From NCBI GenBank assembly GCA_964636385.1, contig CAZWSC010000078.1:57009-121008 (forward strand): a stretch of 64,000 nt of DNA, in the 5' to 3' direction. Numbering within the stretch: position 1 is the first letter of the stretch; every line of letters starts with the position of its first letter. The stretch is from CAZWSC01 sp964636385 (GTDB taxonomy: Bacteria; Eisenbacteria; RBG-16-71-46; CAIMUX01). The position numbers were made by a program, and so were the translations under genes. Under the pieces are notes generated by a model, which was given only the letters and a program-made list of their open reading frames with translations, ran no database searches and was not told the DNA's origin. This document shows, in pieces, positions 7,968-16,936 of the stretch.

Positions 7968-9764
7968 ATGATCTCCGGGGGGAGTCACCCGCAGCAAGAG
8001 GAGAGGGCCGTTCAACTGGAGGTTGATTTCACTGCCGAAGTGAAGAGTCCGGAAGCCATGGCTGCTGCCGCGCGCGCCGGTGCGGCCAGAAGGAAGGAGC
8101 AGAAACGCGCGCCTTCCGGCAAAGCCACCCCGGATCCAACATCGACCAGAGGCGACTCCGCCACTGTCCGCGGCAGGGGAAGGCGTCGTGCCCGGGATTC
8201 AAAACCGTTGTCGGCCAAGGAGATGGCTTCCAGGCAGCGGGATATCTCGGTATCGGAGTTTTTTTCCAAAAACCGCCATCTCCTGGGCTTTGACAACCCC
8301 TCCAAGGCGCTCCTCACAACAGTGAAGGAAGCTGTGGACAACTCCCTGGACGCCTGCGAGGAAGCAGGTATTCTTCCGGACCTGCAGGTGGAGATCAGGC
8401 GCGTGGCAGAGGATCGTTACGCTGTTGCTGTACAGGACAACGGCCCGGGAATAGTGCGCAGCCAGGTGCCCAGGATATTCGGGAGGTTGCTGTACGGTTC
8501 GAAGTTCCACAGCCTGAAACAGAGCCGGGGGCAGCAGGGGATCGGCATCTCCGCCGCAGGCATGTACGGTCTGATGACAACCGGCAAGCCGATACGCGTG
8601 ATCTCGAGAACCGCCGCGAAAAGCCCTGCACACCTTTTCGAGCTGGTCATCGACACGGTCAGGAACGAGCCGGAGCTGCTGGTGGATACGGAGGTGGAGT
8701 GGGATCAGGATCACGGCACGCGCGTCGAGATCACCCTCCAGGGGACGTACAAGAGGGGCCGCCATTCGGTGGATGGCTATCTCAAGCAGATCGCCATTGC
8801 CAATCCGCACGCCCGGATCATCTACCATCCGCCGGAGCCGGAGGAGGGGCCGGTTCTGCTGGACAGGGTTTCCTCAGAGCTGCCGCCGGAACCGATCGAG
8901 ATCAAACCGCATCCCCACGGTGTTGAGCTCGGACTGCTCCTGAAGATGCTGAAGGAGACCCGGGAGAGGCATCTCGCGCAGTTCCTCAACAGGGAGTTTT
9001 CCAGAGTGAGCCCCAGGGCGGCGGGGGAGATGCTCGAAGCGTCCGCCCTGTCCGCCAGGACGCGGCCGTCAAGGCTGTCAAACGGGGATGCGGAGCGTCT
9101 GCACGGGGCGATGACGCAGGCGAAGATCATGGCCCCGCCGGCGGACTGCGTCTCCCCGATCGGAGAGGAGCTTCTCTTCAGGGCCCTGAAGCAGGATGTG
9201 GAGACGGACTTCTACACATCCGTGACTCGTCCTCCCTCCGTGTACAGGGGCAATCCATTCCAGATTGAGGTCGGCATGGCCTACGGTGGGCGCCTGCCGC
9301 AGGATGAAACCATAACGCTGTACCGATATGCAAACCGGGTTCCACTGCAGTATCAGCAGTCGGCCTGTGCGATTACAAAGGCAGTTCTGAGCATCGACTG
9401 GAAGAAGTACCACCTGTCCCAGGCCAGGGGAGCCCTCCCCGCAGGGCCGCTCATCCTGGTTGTGCACATCGCATCCGTATGGGTGCCGTTCACATCCGAA
9501 TCGAAGGAGGCGGTGGCGCACTATCCCGAGATCATACGCGAGATCAGGCTCGCTCTGCAGGAGGCCGGAAGGCGCGTCGGGGCGCACATAGGCAGGGTCA
9601 GGCGGGCGAAGGAAGAGGGCAAGAAGCGGTCGTACATACAGAAGTACATTCCCCACATCGGTTATGCGCTGCAGGAGATCCTGGGGCTCAAGGATCCCGA
9701 GAGGGACAGCACGATCGAGATCCTGACCGACGTGTTGGAGAAGAGCCGGACTCAGCCGGGGTAA
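7968..9764 (+). CDS. top6B: DNA topoisomerase VI subunit B (GHKL ATPase)
   Basis: ATPase subunit of the type IIB topoisomerase, which relaxes and decatenates DNA by a two-gate mechanism with subunit A. GHKL motifs: KEAVDNSLDACEEAG (Mg-binding Asn ~125), VQDNGPGI (~155-162) and the lid RGQQGIGISAAGMYG (~187-201). Next come the H2TH region (FLNREFSRVSPRAAGEML) and the transducer domain with the switch-lysine region. At 598 residues it is typical, but the first ~85 residues are a basic, low-complexity extension (RRKEQKR, RGRGRRRARD) before the conserved start RQRDISVSEFFSKNRHLLGFD. GGAGGTG lies 8 bases before the ATG. Subunit A follows after 69 bp. The enzyme is typical of archaea and plants and patchy in bacteria. 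Confidence 0.97.
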   Translation: MISGGSHPQQEERAVQLEVDFTAEVKSPEAMAAAARAGAARRKEQKRAPSGKATPDPTSTRGDSATVRGRGRRRARDSKPLSAKEMASRQRDISVSEFFSKNRHLLGFDNPSKALLTTVKEAVDNSLDACEEAGILPDLQVEIRRVAEDRYAVAVQDNGPGIVRSQVPRIFGRLLYGSKFHSLKQSRGQQGIGISAAGMYGLMTTGKPIRVISRTAAKSPAHLFELVIDTVRNEPELLVDTEVEWDQDHGTRVEITLQGTYKRGRHSVDGYLKQIAIANPHARIIYHPPEPEEGPVLLDRVSSELPPEPIEIKPHPHGVELGLLLKMLKETRERHLAQFLNREFSRVSPRAAGEMLEASALSARTRPSRLSNGDAERLHGAMTQAKIMAPPADCVSPIGEELLFRALKQDVETDFYTSVTRPPSVYRGNPFQIEVGMAYGGRLPQDETITLYRYANRVPLQYQQSACAITKAVLSIDWKKYHLSQARGALPAGPLILVVHIASVWVPFTSESKEAVAHYPEIIREIRLALQEAGRRVGAHIGRVRRAKEEGKKRSYIQKYIPHIGYALQEILGLKDPERDSTIEILTDVLEKSRTQPG

Positions 9765-9833
9765 TAGCACGGCCGTCGGGGAACGCCCCTGGTTCCCTGG
9801 CGGAATCCGGGCAGGGACGACAGGAGCATCGGG

Positions 9834-10979
9834 ATGGCAGCTGGACGCAGGAATCGCAAGGACATCAGGCAGAAGAACGAGGAGAAGGACAGGCAGACTC
9901 TGTCCCTAATCTCCGGGACCGCGGGGGAGATACACACCCGCGTGCTCAAGAGGCGCAAGCCGGACCTGCGGTTCCCGGTTCGTGCGTTGTCGAATGTGAG
10001 CTACTCGGAGAAGAACGGATACCTGGAGATAGGGAAGGCGAAGAAGGTACGGACACTCACCGTGAACACCGTGAAAGCGTTTGCCCAGACGCTGAGAATG
10101 ATGTCCCTCTCGAAGAGTCTGATCGAGACCAACGACTTCGCGACCAAGAGGGACGCGTACTACCAGTCGAAGAACTGGGGCGAGGCGATGTTCCAGGATC
10201 AGCCCGAGTCGGATACCGTCATGGACGACATCGAGGCCCTCTTCTCTGTTCACAACGTCAGCCGCGAGCAGCTTCGCTTCATACCGGACGAGCACGGCGG
10301 AGCCGTTGCGGGCGAGCTGGTGGTCCTGGATCCCGATCTGGAATCCGGACGCGTCGAACGCATCGACTGCACACGATTCGGCTCGGGCGCCTATTCCATC
10401 CCGGGTTCCGTGGAACAACTATCCTTCGAGACGGATGCCGGGTTCATCCTGGCCATTGAGACGGGCGGTATGTTCCAGAGGCTGCAGAATCACAAGTTCT
10501 GGGCGAAAGCCAACTGCATCCTGGTGTCGATGGGGGGCGTTCCCACCCGCGCCACCAGGCGGTTCATCCGCAAGCTTTCGGACGAGAGGAAGATCCCGGT
10601 CTACGCGTTCGTTGACTGCGATCCCTACGGGATCTCCAACATCTACCGCACGCTCAAGGTGGGCAGCGGCAATGCCGCCCACATCAACCGCTTCTTCTGT
10701 GTTCCACAGGCCAGGTTCCTCGGGGTCACGCCGCGCGACATCGTGGAGTACAAGCTCCCGACCCATCCCCTGAAGGAGGTGGACGTGAAGCGTGCGAAGG
10801 ATGCGATAAGAAACGATCCGTTCTTCAGGCACCACAAGCCGTGGGTGAAGGCGATGAGCGAACTCCTGAAGATGGGTGTTCGCGCCGAACAGCAGGCCCT
10901 TGCGAAGTGGGGACTGAACTACGTGATCGAGGAGTACCTGCCGGCGAAGCTGGCAAATCCCAGGCTGTTCCTGCCCTAG
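9834..10979 (+). CDS. top6A: DNA topoisomerase VI subunit A (Spo11-like)
   Basis: DNA-cleaving subunit of topoisomerase VI, homologous to Spo11. The winged-helix/CAP domain carries the catalytic tyrosine in TKRDAYYQSKNWG (Tyr ~110 by homology, the second of the YY pair). The TOPRIM domain supplies the metal ligands Glu ~209 (AIETGGMFQRL) and Asp ~261/263 (AFVDCDPYGISNIY). At 381 residues it is normal length and all key residues are intact, so with the B subunit the enzyme should be active. AGGAG lies 8 bases before the ATG. It is co-directional with top6B and surely in one operon. A short basic N-terminus (GRRNRKDIRQKNEEKDRQ) may aid DNA binding. Confidence 0.97.
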   Translation: MAAGRRNRKDIRQKNEEKDRQTLSLISGTAGEIHTRVLKRRKPDLRFPVRALSNVSYSEKNGYLEIGKAKKVRTLTVNTVKAFAQTLRMMSLSKSLIETNDFATKRDAYYQSKNWGEAMFQDQPESDTVMDDIEALFSVHNVSREQLRFIPDEHGGAVAGELVVLDPDLESGRVERIDCTRFGSGAYSIPGSVEQLSFETDAGFILAIETGGMFQRLQNHKFWAKANCILVSMGGVPTRATRRFIRKLSDERKIPVYAFVDCDPYGISNIYRTLKVGSGNAAHINRFFCVPQARFLGVTPRDIVEYKLPTHPLKEVDVKRAKDAIRNDPFFRHHKPWVKAMSELLKMGVRAEQQALAKWGLNYVIEEYLPAKLANPRLFLP

Positions 10980-11065
10980 CCGGTCTGGTCCGTCCGGGCC
11001 GGCCCTCACCTCCGGGCGGCTATGAGGATTGCGCCTGTCGCCCGGCACAAGCCGAAGGAGGGGCC

Positions 11066-12112
11066 ATGCCGTCGCGCTCTCTTACACTGCTGATGCTGTC
11101 CGCGATCGTACTCGCGGTACTGGCCCTGTCGGTCTGGCAGAGGGCTGCCGAGGATGCAGGCGCACCGGTGCAGCGGACCATCACCCCGATCATAATGGGA
11201 ACAACGTGCCGGCTTACAGTTGTCGGACGCCCCGATCTCGTCGATTCGGCCCTGGAGAAGGCCTTTGCCGAGTTGGCGGAGGTCAACCGCCTGGCTTCGA
11301 CCTATGACCCTCAAAGTCCCCTGAGCCTGTTCAACGCGGCACCGGCGGATGCCGGGTTCCTGCTGGATCCTCCGCTTCTCGATGTCATGCGCGTATCGCT
11401 GGAATTCTCGGTGAGGACGGGAGGGGCCTTCGACATCACGATGAGGCCCCTCGGATTGCTCTGGAGGGAATCCGGAAAGGCGGGACTGCTGCCATCCGAT
11501 GCCTCGATCGACTCCGCGCTTGCCCTGGTTGGACACGAAAGCCTGGTGCTGGGCGACTCCACGGCGACCAGGACCATTGAGGGGATGCAGGTGTCGCTGG
11601 ACGCCATCATCAAGGGATATGCCGTGGATCAGGCGTTGAAGGCGATGCAGGATGCGGGAATGTCGGCCGGGCTGGTGGAGGTCGGCGGCGACCTCGCCTG
11701 TTTCGGAGCCCCGCCCGGTGCGCAGGGGTGGAGGATCGGCGTGCAGGACCCATGGGCGGAGAGGAACATCGGGGTGCTGCAGGTTCCTCCGGAGGGGATC
11801 CCCTCCATCGGCATCTGCACCTCCGGCAACTACCGCAGATTCGTGGAGATCGAAGGCGTCCGCTACAGCCACATCGTGGATCCCCGCACAGGTCGGCCTG
11901 CTGATGCCATACCGGGCGTAACGGTTATCGCACCCGACGCAATGACGGCCGATGCGTGGGCCACCGCTCTATCGGTTCTGTCAGTCGGGGAAGGGCGCCT
12001 GCTTGTGGAAGCCGAGCCGGGAGTGGAGGCGCTCTGGATCGGAGGGAGCGAGTCGGATCCCCGGATGGAGGAGAGCCGGGGGTTTTCCGGGTATTGGGCG
12101 AACAGCCGGTAG
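11066..12112 (+). CDS. apbE: FAD:protein FMN transferase (ApbE family), membrane-anchored
   Basis: Transfers FMN from FAD to a threonine/serine of exported flavoproteins such as RnfG/NqrC-type subunits. Residues 1-30 are an uncleaved-looking signal anchor (LTLLMLSAIVLAVLALSVW), so it acts on the outer face of the membrane. Family motifs: MGTTCRLTV, RTGGAFDITMRPL, SLDAIIKGYAVDQAL (usual form DLGGIAKGYAVD), LVEVGGDL, YSHIVDPRTGRPAD and DAMTADAWATAL. AAGGAGGGGCC precedes the ATG at 11066; the longer frame back to 10841 overlaps top6A and is not coding. It follows top6A by 86 bp on the same strand and could be co-transcribed. No Rnf/Nqr target is in the window. Confidence 0.94.
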   Translation: MPSRSLTLLMLSAIVLAVLALSVWQRAAEDAGAPVQRTITPIIMGTTCRLTVVGRPDLVDSALEKAFAELAEVNRLASTYDPQSPLSLFNAAPADAGFLLDPPLLDVMRVSLEFSVRTGGAFDITMRPLGLLWRESGKAGLLPSDASIDSALALVGHESLVLGDSTATRTIEGMQVSLDAIIKGYAVDQALKAMQDAGMSAGLVEVGGDLACFGAPPGAQGWRIGVQDPWAERNIGVLQVPPEGIPSIGICTSGNYRRFVEIEGVRYSHIVDPRTGRPADAIPGVTVIAPDAMTADAWATALSVLSVGEGRLLVEAEPGVEALWIGGSESDPRMEESRGFSGYWANSR

Positions 12113-12212
12113 GTGGGAGCGATGGATCTCGCGTGCGGATACTGCGGTCTCGGGCAGTACCATCCGGGAGTCCCCGGCTGCGGCACCGGGGATGCGCGCA
12201 GATCATGCGGAC

Positions 12213-13877
12213 TCAGCCGGCCCCGCTGCTGCCCCCGCCTCCGGCACCGCCGGCGCCTCCCGCTGCCGCACTGCCTCCGGCAGTAACCGTTGATGTGACC
12301 ACGGCTAGGGTGGCGGCCGTGTCCCACGATCCGTCTTCCAGGCGGGGCAGCCACACCGGAGCCTGAATGCCCCAACGGTTGGCGGCCCGGGTCCATTTCT
12401 TCGCGCAGCCAAAGGTCACGGCGTAGGGGAGCCAGGCAACATACCGGTCCTCGTCAAGGGGAGTCTTCCCGCCGGCAGCCTGCTTCAGGTACTCGCCGAA
12501 CCCCTTCCACTGGCGGGCGCGGTCCCGTCCTACGGCTGTCCAGAGCGGGAAGGCCTGGGAGGCGATCCCGAAGGCCGCCGCCGGCAGCAGGAGTGCTGCG
12601 GGAATGGCGAACCCCGCAGCCCCTGCCCATCCGATGAGCAGGATGTTCAGCAGCACCAGGACGAGGCCGGCAAGGAGCAGTATCACTCCGCAAGTGGCCA
12701 GCAGGCGTCGGGCTTCCCGTCCCGCCGGGTCCAGGTCCCCCCTCCGTTCCAGCTCTCCCAGCAGCGCCTTTCGGCAGACCGGCTGCGACTTGAGCAGGCG
12801 TTTCTGCGCTTTGGACCACTTGATCGACTCGCCGGCCCCGGCCTGCCCGAAGATCGAATCCAGGAGGACCGACTCCCATTCCTCCGCAGGCGGAACGCCG
12901 AGCCTCACGAGGTCCGGGGGCTTTCCCTTCTTCTTCGGGCCCTTGCTTTCCTTTGCGAAGCGGACGGATCCCGCACGTCCAAGGTCAAAAAGAATCGCCA
13001 CGATCTGGCTTGTCCACGCATTCCCGTGAACCAGGGATCCTGACAGGGCTGCCGGAAGCTTCTCCGGCGGCTGCGGGATGATGGGAGGCTTTCCCCCGAG
13101 GGATGCTGATGCGCCCGGGCTGAGCCGCGCTTTCATCCGGCGCCACATCTGTACAAGCATGGCAAGCCCGCCCAGGAAGATCGCGCCCGCAACAGCCAGG
13201 ATGTAGGGCGTCCTGGCGCCCCTTGCCTTCTCGGCCAGCTGCCACGATGCCGTGGAAGCGGCAGGCAGAAGATCCGCCCAGTCTGCCCGTACGCGCAGGG
13301 TCGTCTCGGGCGGCAACCGCCGGGGGCCGATCAGGAAACCCTCGTCCACGGGCTGGATGGGGGCTGCAGAAGGCTCTGTGGCGATCTCGACCGGTGCGGG
13401 AACACGCGGACCGCGCATCAGCAGGGCATCCGCGTGATCTATGCGGTACGGCCTGTCATAGGGGAAGAGATTCCAGCGCAGTACCGAGCGTCCGTCCCTG
13501 ATTTCTGCGGCTCCCAGCGCCTGGTATTCCAGAACGAAGGTGCGCGTTGTGTCGCGGATCGGTTCGAAGCGCCACATAACCTCGAGGAGACGGCGGCGCT
13601 GCTTGAGCTGGGGTGATTCCGATGCGCTGATGAACTCGATCCCGTCCGTGCGATCGGTCGGTATGCCGCGAAAGAAGTAGGTGAACTCTCCGCCCTCGAA
13701 GCGGATCCTGACGGTTTCGCGAACGTGCAGGTCGCCGCTGCCGGCGATTGTGATCTCGGTCCTGTAGTGCTCGGCGAAGTAGGTCTTGTCAGCCCCATCG
13801 GTCGGGGCCGTGCAGAGGCAGAGGGCCAGGAGGAGCAGCGCCGTGGAAAACCGGCGGATGAGGATGCGCGTTATCAT
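12213..13877 (-). CDS. DUF2207-type membrane protein with glycine-rich tail
   Basis: Predicted DUF2207-family inner-membrane protein, function unknown. A signal peptide (ILIRRFSTALLLLALCLCTAPTDG) is followed by an extracytoplasmic beta-rich domain: YFAEHYRTEITIAGSGDLHVRET and FTYFFRGIPTD, typical of the family. Then come a transmembrane helix (~residues 205-225), a ~180-residue cytoplasmic region with a lysine-rich loop, two more helices (ILLLAGLVLVLLNILLIG and FAIPAALLLPAAAFGIA) and a low-complexity tail GGAGGAGGGGSSGAG, also seen in other DUF2207 proteins. ATG 13877 overlaps the stop of the ROK kinase gene by 4 bp (ATGA), so it is the translationally coupled last gene of the pcm-patatin-ROK operon. 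The longer frame to 14009 lies inside the ROK gene and is rejected. Confidence 0.85.
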   Translation of the reverse strand: MITRILIRRFSTALLLLALCLCTAPTDGADKTYFAEHYRTEITIAGSGDLHVRETVRIRFEGGEFTYFFRGIPTDRTDGIEFISASESPQLKQRRRLLEVMWRFEPIRDTTRTFVLEYQALGAAEIRDGRSVLRWNLFPYDRPYRIDHADALLMRGPRVPAPVEIATEPSAAPIQPVDEGFLIGPRRLPPETTLRVRADWADLLPAASTASWQLAEKARGARTPYILAVAGAIFLGGLAMLVQMWRRMKARLSPGASASLGGKPPIIPQPPEKLPAALSGSLVHGNAWTSQIVAILFDLGRAGSVRFAKESKGPKKKGKPPDLVRLGVPPAEEWESVLLDSIFGQAGAGESIKWSKAQKRLLKSQPVCRKALLGELERRGDLDPAGREARRLLATCGVILLLAGLVLVLLNILLIGWAGAAGFAIPAALLLPAAAFGIASQAFPLWTAVGRDRARQWKGFGEYLKQAAGGKTPLDEDRYVAWLPYAVTFGCAKKWTRAANRWGIQAPVWLPRLEDGSWDTAATLAVVTSTVTAGGSAAAGGAGGAGGGGSSGAG

Positions 13878-14884
13878 GATCCGCAGGCCGGCCATAGCCA
13901 GGCGGCTCCACGCACGCCGCTGGAGTCGCCATGCCTTGCCCTGACGAGCCTCGTGTCCACCCGGTCGGAGAAGACCCATGTCGACCACAGCCTGGGCACA
14001 TGCTCGCATATGCTGTTCAGGTTGGACATCCCTCCGGCGAGGACTATGACATCAGGATCGAGCGTGTTGATGACCGATGCCAGCGCCCTGGCGAGCCTGT
14101 CGGCGTAGCGTCTGAGCGCTCCCTGGGCTGTCGGGTCTCCGGCCTGGGCCGCCCGGTCGATGGCGACCGGATCCACATCTTCGCTGTCCATCTCGTACCT
14201 GCTGTGCAGCCTGCTGTCGGATGAGGAGAGGGACTCCAGGTAGTCGCGGACGAGACCCGGCCCGGAGAGGAATGTCTCTATGCAACCCGTACGGCCGCAA
14301 TAGCAGGAGCAGCCCGGCAACTCGTCCATGGAAGGCCAGGGGAGGGGGTTGTGACCCCATTCCCCCGCGATCGCGTTCGGGCCCTTGAGCACCCTTCCGT
14401 CCACGACAATGCCCCCGCCGGTGCCTGTGCCGAGGATCACGCCAAAGACAACTCCTGCGCCCTCTGCGGCGCCGTCGACCGCCTCGGAGAGGGTCATGCA
14501 GTTCGCGTCGTTCGCGAAGCGGAGCGGACGGCCCAGCAGCGCCTCGAGATCCCGCGCCATCGGCCGGCCGTTCAGCCAGGTTGAGTTGGCGTTCTTGACG
14601 AGTCCCGTAGCCGGCGAGATAGCCCCGGGCGTGCCTATGCCGACTGTGGCGGTTGAGGCGGGCTCCACGGGAAAGGATGCGGCATCCATCGCGAAGGAGT
14701 TGCCTGTGGGTGCGTACTTCGCGCTGCCGGTCTCGGCTTCGCCCACAAGCGCGGCAATCGCCTTCAGGGTTCCCTCGTAATCCCCGCGTGGGGTGGGAAC
14801 CCTCTTGCGGAAGAGGACGCTGCCGTCATCCGCAAGGGCTATGCACTCGATCTTGGTGCCGCCTAAGTCAATTCCGATTCGCAT
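13874..14884 (-). CDS. ROK-family sugar kinase (Mak/fructokinase-like)
   Basis: ATP-dependent sugar kinase of the ROK family. ATP-binding motif MRIGIDLGGTKIEC opens the protein, followed by VGIGTPG, ANDANC (catalytic Asp), GVILGTGTGGGIVVDG and the ROK zinc motif CSCYCGRTGCIETFLSG. Together with GEWGHNPLPWP, this set is most like manno(fructo)kinase Mak and N-acetylhexosamine kinases. The protein is 336 residues, slightly longer than usual, with a ~20-residue insert (KYAPTGNSFAMDAASFPVEP) before VGIGTPG. ATG 14884 places the motif at the N-terminus; a TTG at 14920 is the alternative. It is third in the operon pcm-patatin-ROK-DUF2207. The exact sugar cannot be read from sequence. Confidence 0.9.
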   Translation of the reverse strand: MRIGIDLGGTKIECIALADDGSVLFRKRVPTPRGDYEGTLKAIAALVGEAETGSAKYAPTGNSFAMDAASFPVEPASTATVGIGTPGAISPATGLVKNANSTWLNGRPMARDLEALLGRPLRFANDANCMTLSEAVDGAAEGAGVVFGVILGTGTGGGIVVDGRVLKGPNAIAGEWGHNPLPWPSMDELPGCSCYCGRTGCIETFLSGPGLVRDYLESLSSSDSRLHSRYEMDSEDVDPVAIDRAAQAGDPTAQGALRRYADRLARALASVINTLDPDVIVLAGGMSNLNSICEHVPRLWSTWVFSDRVDTRLVRARHGDSSGVRGAAWLWPACGS

Positions 14885-14947
14885 CGCATCAAGTAGAAGC
14901 TCAGGAGGGCTGCGGGTCAAGGAAATGACGGTCCCGTGCCCGCAGGA

Positions 14948-15892
14948 TCATCCAGTGGCACCCGGTCGCGGGGATCTGCCGAAGGCCCTGCGAAGGCCTC
15001 TCCCCATGACCGCTGCCAGTCCTCGTTTCGCCTTCATCCTTCGCATCAGTTCCGGGAGGGCGGCTCGCATTGCATCCTCTCCCGCCTGCACCAGATCATC
15101 CACAGCCCAGAAGTTGGCCCAGTGGAAGTCCCCCACGTCGGGTGTCACGACCAGGTCGGCATCCCTCAGCACCAGCCTGTTCAGACGATCCCGCGCTATC
15201 TGGTCTGCGCGCATCAGGATCTCGATGCCGGTCCGGTAGTCGTCCCTGGTGTGGGTTCGTGAGGGGAGGTCCAGGGCCAGCACGAAATCGGCTCCCAGCT
15301 CACGGCAGACGCTCACCGGCACCCGATACGGCCCGCCGCCGTCCACGAGAAGAGCCTCATTCGTGGCCAGTGGAGGGAAGACGCCGGGGATGGCGCTGCT
15401 CGCATACACGGCATCCACCAGCTCTCCGCTCCGGAAGATGCATGGTTCGCCCGTTATCAGATCCACCGCTACGCACGCGAACGGGAGACGGAGGTCCTCA
15501 ACCCGGTCGGTGTCGAAGAACCTTCGCAGTGGGGCGCGAAGCACGGCTGCGTCCTGCAGCGCCGGAGAGGTGAAGGTGCGGAACTTGAGAACCCGCCGCT
15601 GGATCGCATGGCCAAGCTCCAGGATGAGGTTGCGGTCCTTCTCCCCGGGATCATCCTCCTGAAATGGCTTCAAGCTCGCTTTCAGTTTCGGGTCTTCGAT
15701 GTATTCGCGGATCTTTCGGTCAACGGACTCGGCACTGAGCGAATCTGCGTACAGCGCCCCGATTATTGCACCCATACTTGTTCCGGCCACGCATGCCGGG
15801 CGGACTCCGGCTTCTTCCAGAACGGCGAGCGCGCCGATGTGCGCAAGTCCGCGCGCTCCTCCGCTGCCCAGCGCCAGCCCCAGGCGAATCAC
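14948..15892 (-). CDS. patatin-like phospholipase (RssA/NTE-like)
   Basis: Serine lipid acyl hydrolase of the patatin family, likely acting on phospholipids at the membrane. It has the full Ser-Asp dyad apparatus: oxyanion loop GSGGARG (~8-14), nucleophile elbow GTSMG (Ser ~39) and catalytic Asp in DGGGP. There is no signal peptide; at ~314 residues it matches the bacterial RssA/YlbK group. Two in-frame GTG codons lie at the start. I chose the one at 15892 because GGGAGG is 7 bases upstream, whereas GTG 15898 abuts the site. It lies 37 bp downstream of pcm and 63 bp upstream of the ROK gene, within one operon. Confidence 0.92.
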   Translation of the reverse strand: MIRLGLALGSGGARGLAHIGALAVLEEAGVRPACVAGTSMGAIIGALYADSLSAESVDRKIREYIEDPKLKASLKPFQEDDPGEKDRNLILELGHAIQRRVLKFRTFTSPALQDAAVLRAPLRRFFDTDRVEDLRLPFACVAVDLITGEPCIFRSGELVDAVYASSAIPGVFPPLATNEALLVDGGGPYRVPVSVCRELGADFVLALDLPSRTHTRDDYRTGIEILMRADQIARDRLNRLVLRDADLVVTPDVGDFHWANFWAVDDLVQAGEDAMRAALPELMRRMKAKRGLAAVMGRGLRRAFGRSPRPGATG

Positions 15893-15929
15893 CAGCACCC
15901 CTCCCGGTTATGGACCGTGTGTCCGCTGT

Positions 15930-16715
15930 TCAGCGCCCCTTCGCTTCTCCGGTCATCGGCACGAACCGGACGGGAACTGCGCGCCTTTCCATCACTGATC
16001 CGTCCTGTGCCTTCTCCACCAGTATCAGATGCTGAAACTGGTCACCCACGGGGATGACCATCCTTCCCCCTGGAGCCAGCTGATCCACCAGGGGTTGTGG
16101 CACATGATCCGGCGCGGCAGCGACGATGATGCAGTCGAATGGCGCATGCTCCGGCCAGCCGCGGTATCCGTCGCCCTGCCGCACCTCCACATTCTCGTAG
16201 CCGAGCCGCTTCAGCCTTTCGGCCCCCTCCACTGCGAGTTCAGGCAGGATCTCGATGCCGTAGACCTGATTGGTCAGTTCGGCCAGGATGGCGGCCTGGT
16301 AGCCCGAACCTGTTCCTATGTCCAGCGCGCGGTCTCCCGGCTCGGGCCTTACGAGCTCAGTCATCAGGGCGACGATGTACGGCTGTGAGATCGTCTGTCC
16401 GTGCCCTATCGCCAGCGGACGATCGTCGTATGCCTGATCACTGAGGGCATCCGGTACGAACTTCTGCCGGGGGACCCTGCCCATCACCTCAAGGACCCGC
16501 GGATCCTCGATACCCCTGGCCTGAATGTGGTGTGTCACCATCAGTGCGCGACGGAGGTCATGAATGGCCTCCTCCGATACGCCTTCATCCTCCGCACCGG
16601 CAGTCGGAACAGCATCGGTGTCCGATTCGGCATGCGGGTATGCCTGCGGGGAAATCGCGGGGAAGAAGGCGGCAATCGACACGGGAATCCAGTGCAGGAG
16701 CTGCGATTGTGCCAC
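15930..16715 (-). CDS. pcm: protein-L-isoaspartate O-methyltransferase, apparently exported
   Basis: SAM-dependent repair enzyme that methylates L-isoaspartyl residues in aged proteins. Motifs: VPRQKFVPD, AYDDRPLAIGHGQTISQPYIV, SAM-binding LDIGTGSGYQAAIL, YGIEILPEL and GGRMVIPVGDQFQHL, the complete family set. The start is GTG 16715 with GGGAGGG 5 bases upstream. From there the first ~28 residues (LLHWIPVSIAAFFPAISPQAYPHA) look like a Sec signal peptide, then ~40 linker residues precede the catalytic domain. Most PIMTs are cytosolic; periplasmic targeting here is an inference, and a SAM-dependent enzyme in the periplasm would be puzzling. First gene of the pcm-patatin-ROK-DUF2207 operon. Confidence 0.93.
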   Translation of the reverse strand: MAQSQLLHWIPVSIAAFFPAISPQAYPHAESDTDAVPTAGAEDEGVSEEAIHDLRRALMVTHHIQARGIEDPRVLEVMGRVPRQKFVPDALSDQAYDDRPLAIGHGQTISQPYIVALMTELVRPEPGDRALDIGTGSGYQAAILAELTNQVYGIEILPELAVEGAERLKRLGYENVEVRQGDGYRGWPEHAPFDCIIVAAAPDHVPQPLVDQLAPGGRMVIPVGDQFQHLILVEKAQDGSVMERRAVPVRFVPMTGEAKGR

Positions 16716-16936
16716 GTTACCCTCCCGGTTACGGGGCCGGATCTGCTGAACGTGCTTCCCGCAGTATCTGGGGGAGGCCGGGCTTAAGCAAGGGGTCCGG
16801 GCAGTGGGGCTGTCCGGACCGGCTGTTGCGACCCGGTGCCCGCAGACCGTCATGCAGTAGTAGAGGCGCGGGCAGGATCGGGCTATCTTCCGAAGAGGTG
16901 CGCCGCATGATCCCTGCCCTGCGAAAGGAAGAGCTG

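Noticed and set aside
9479..10459. 326-codon plus-strand frame across the top6B/top6A junction
   Set aside because: It overlaps two genes whose catalytic motifs are intact in other frames; it is rich in G/R with no domain.
12113..12212. Possible gene between apbE and the DUF2207 gene
   Set aside because: The 100-bp gap has only fragments of overlapping frames without a start signal.
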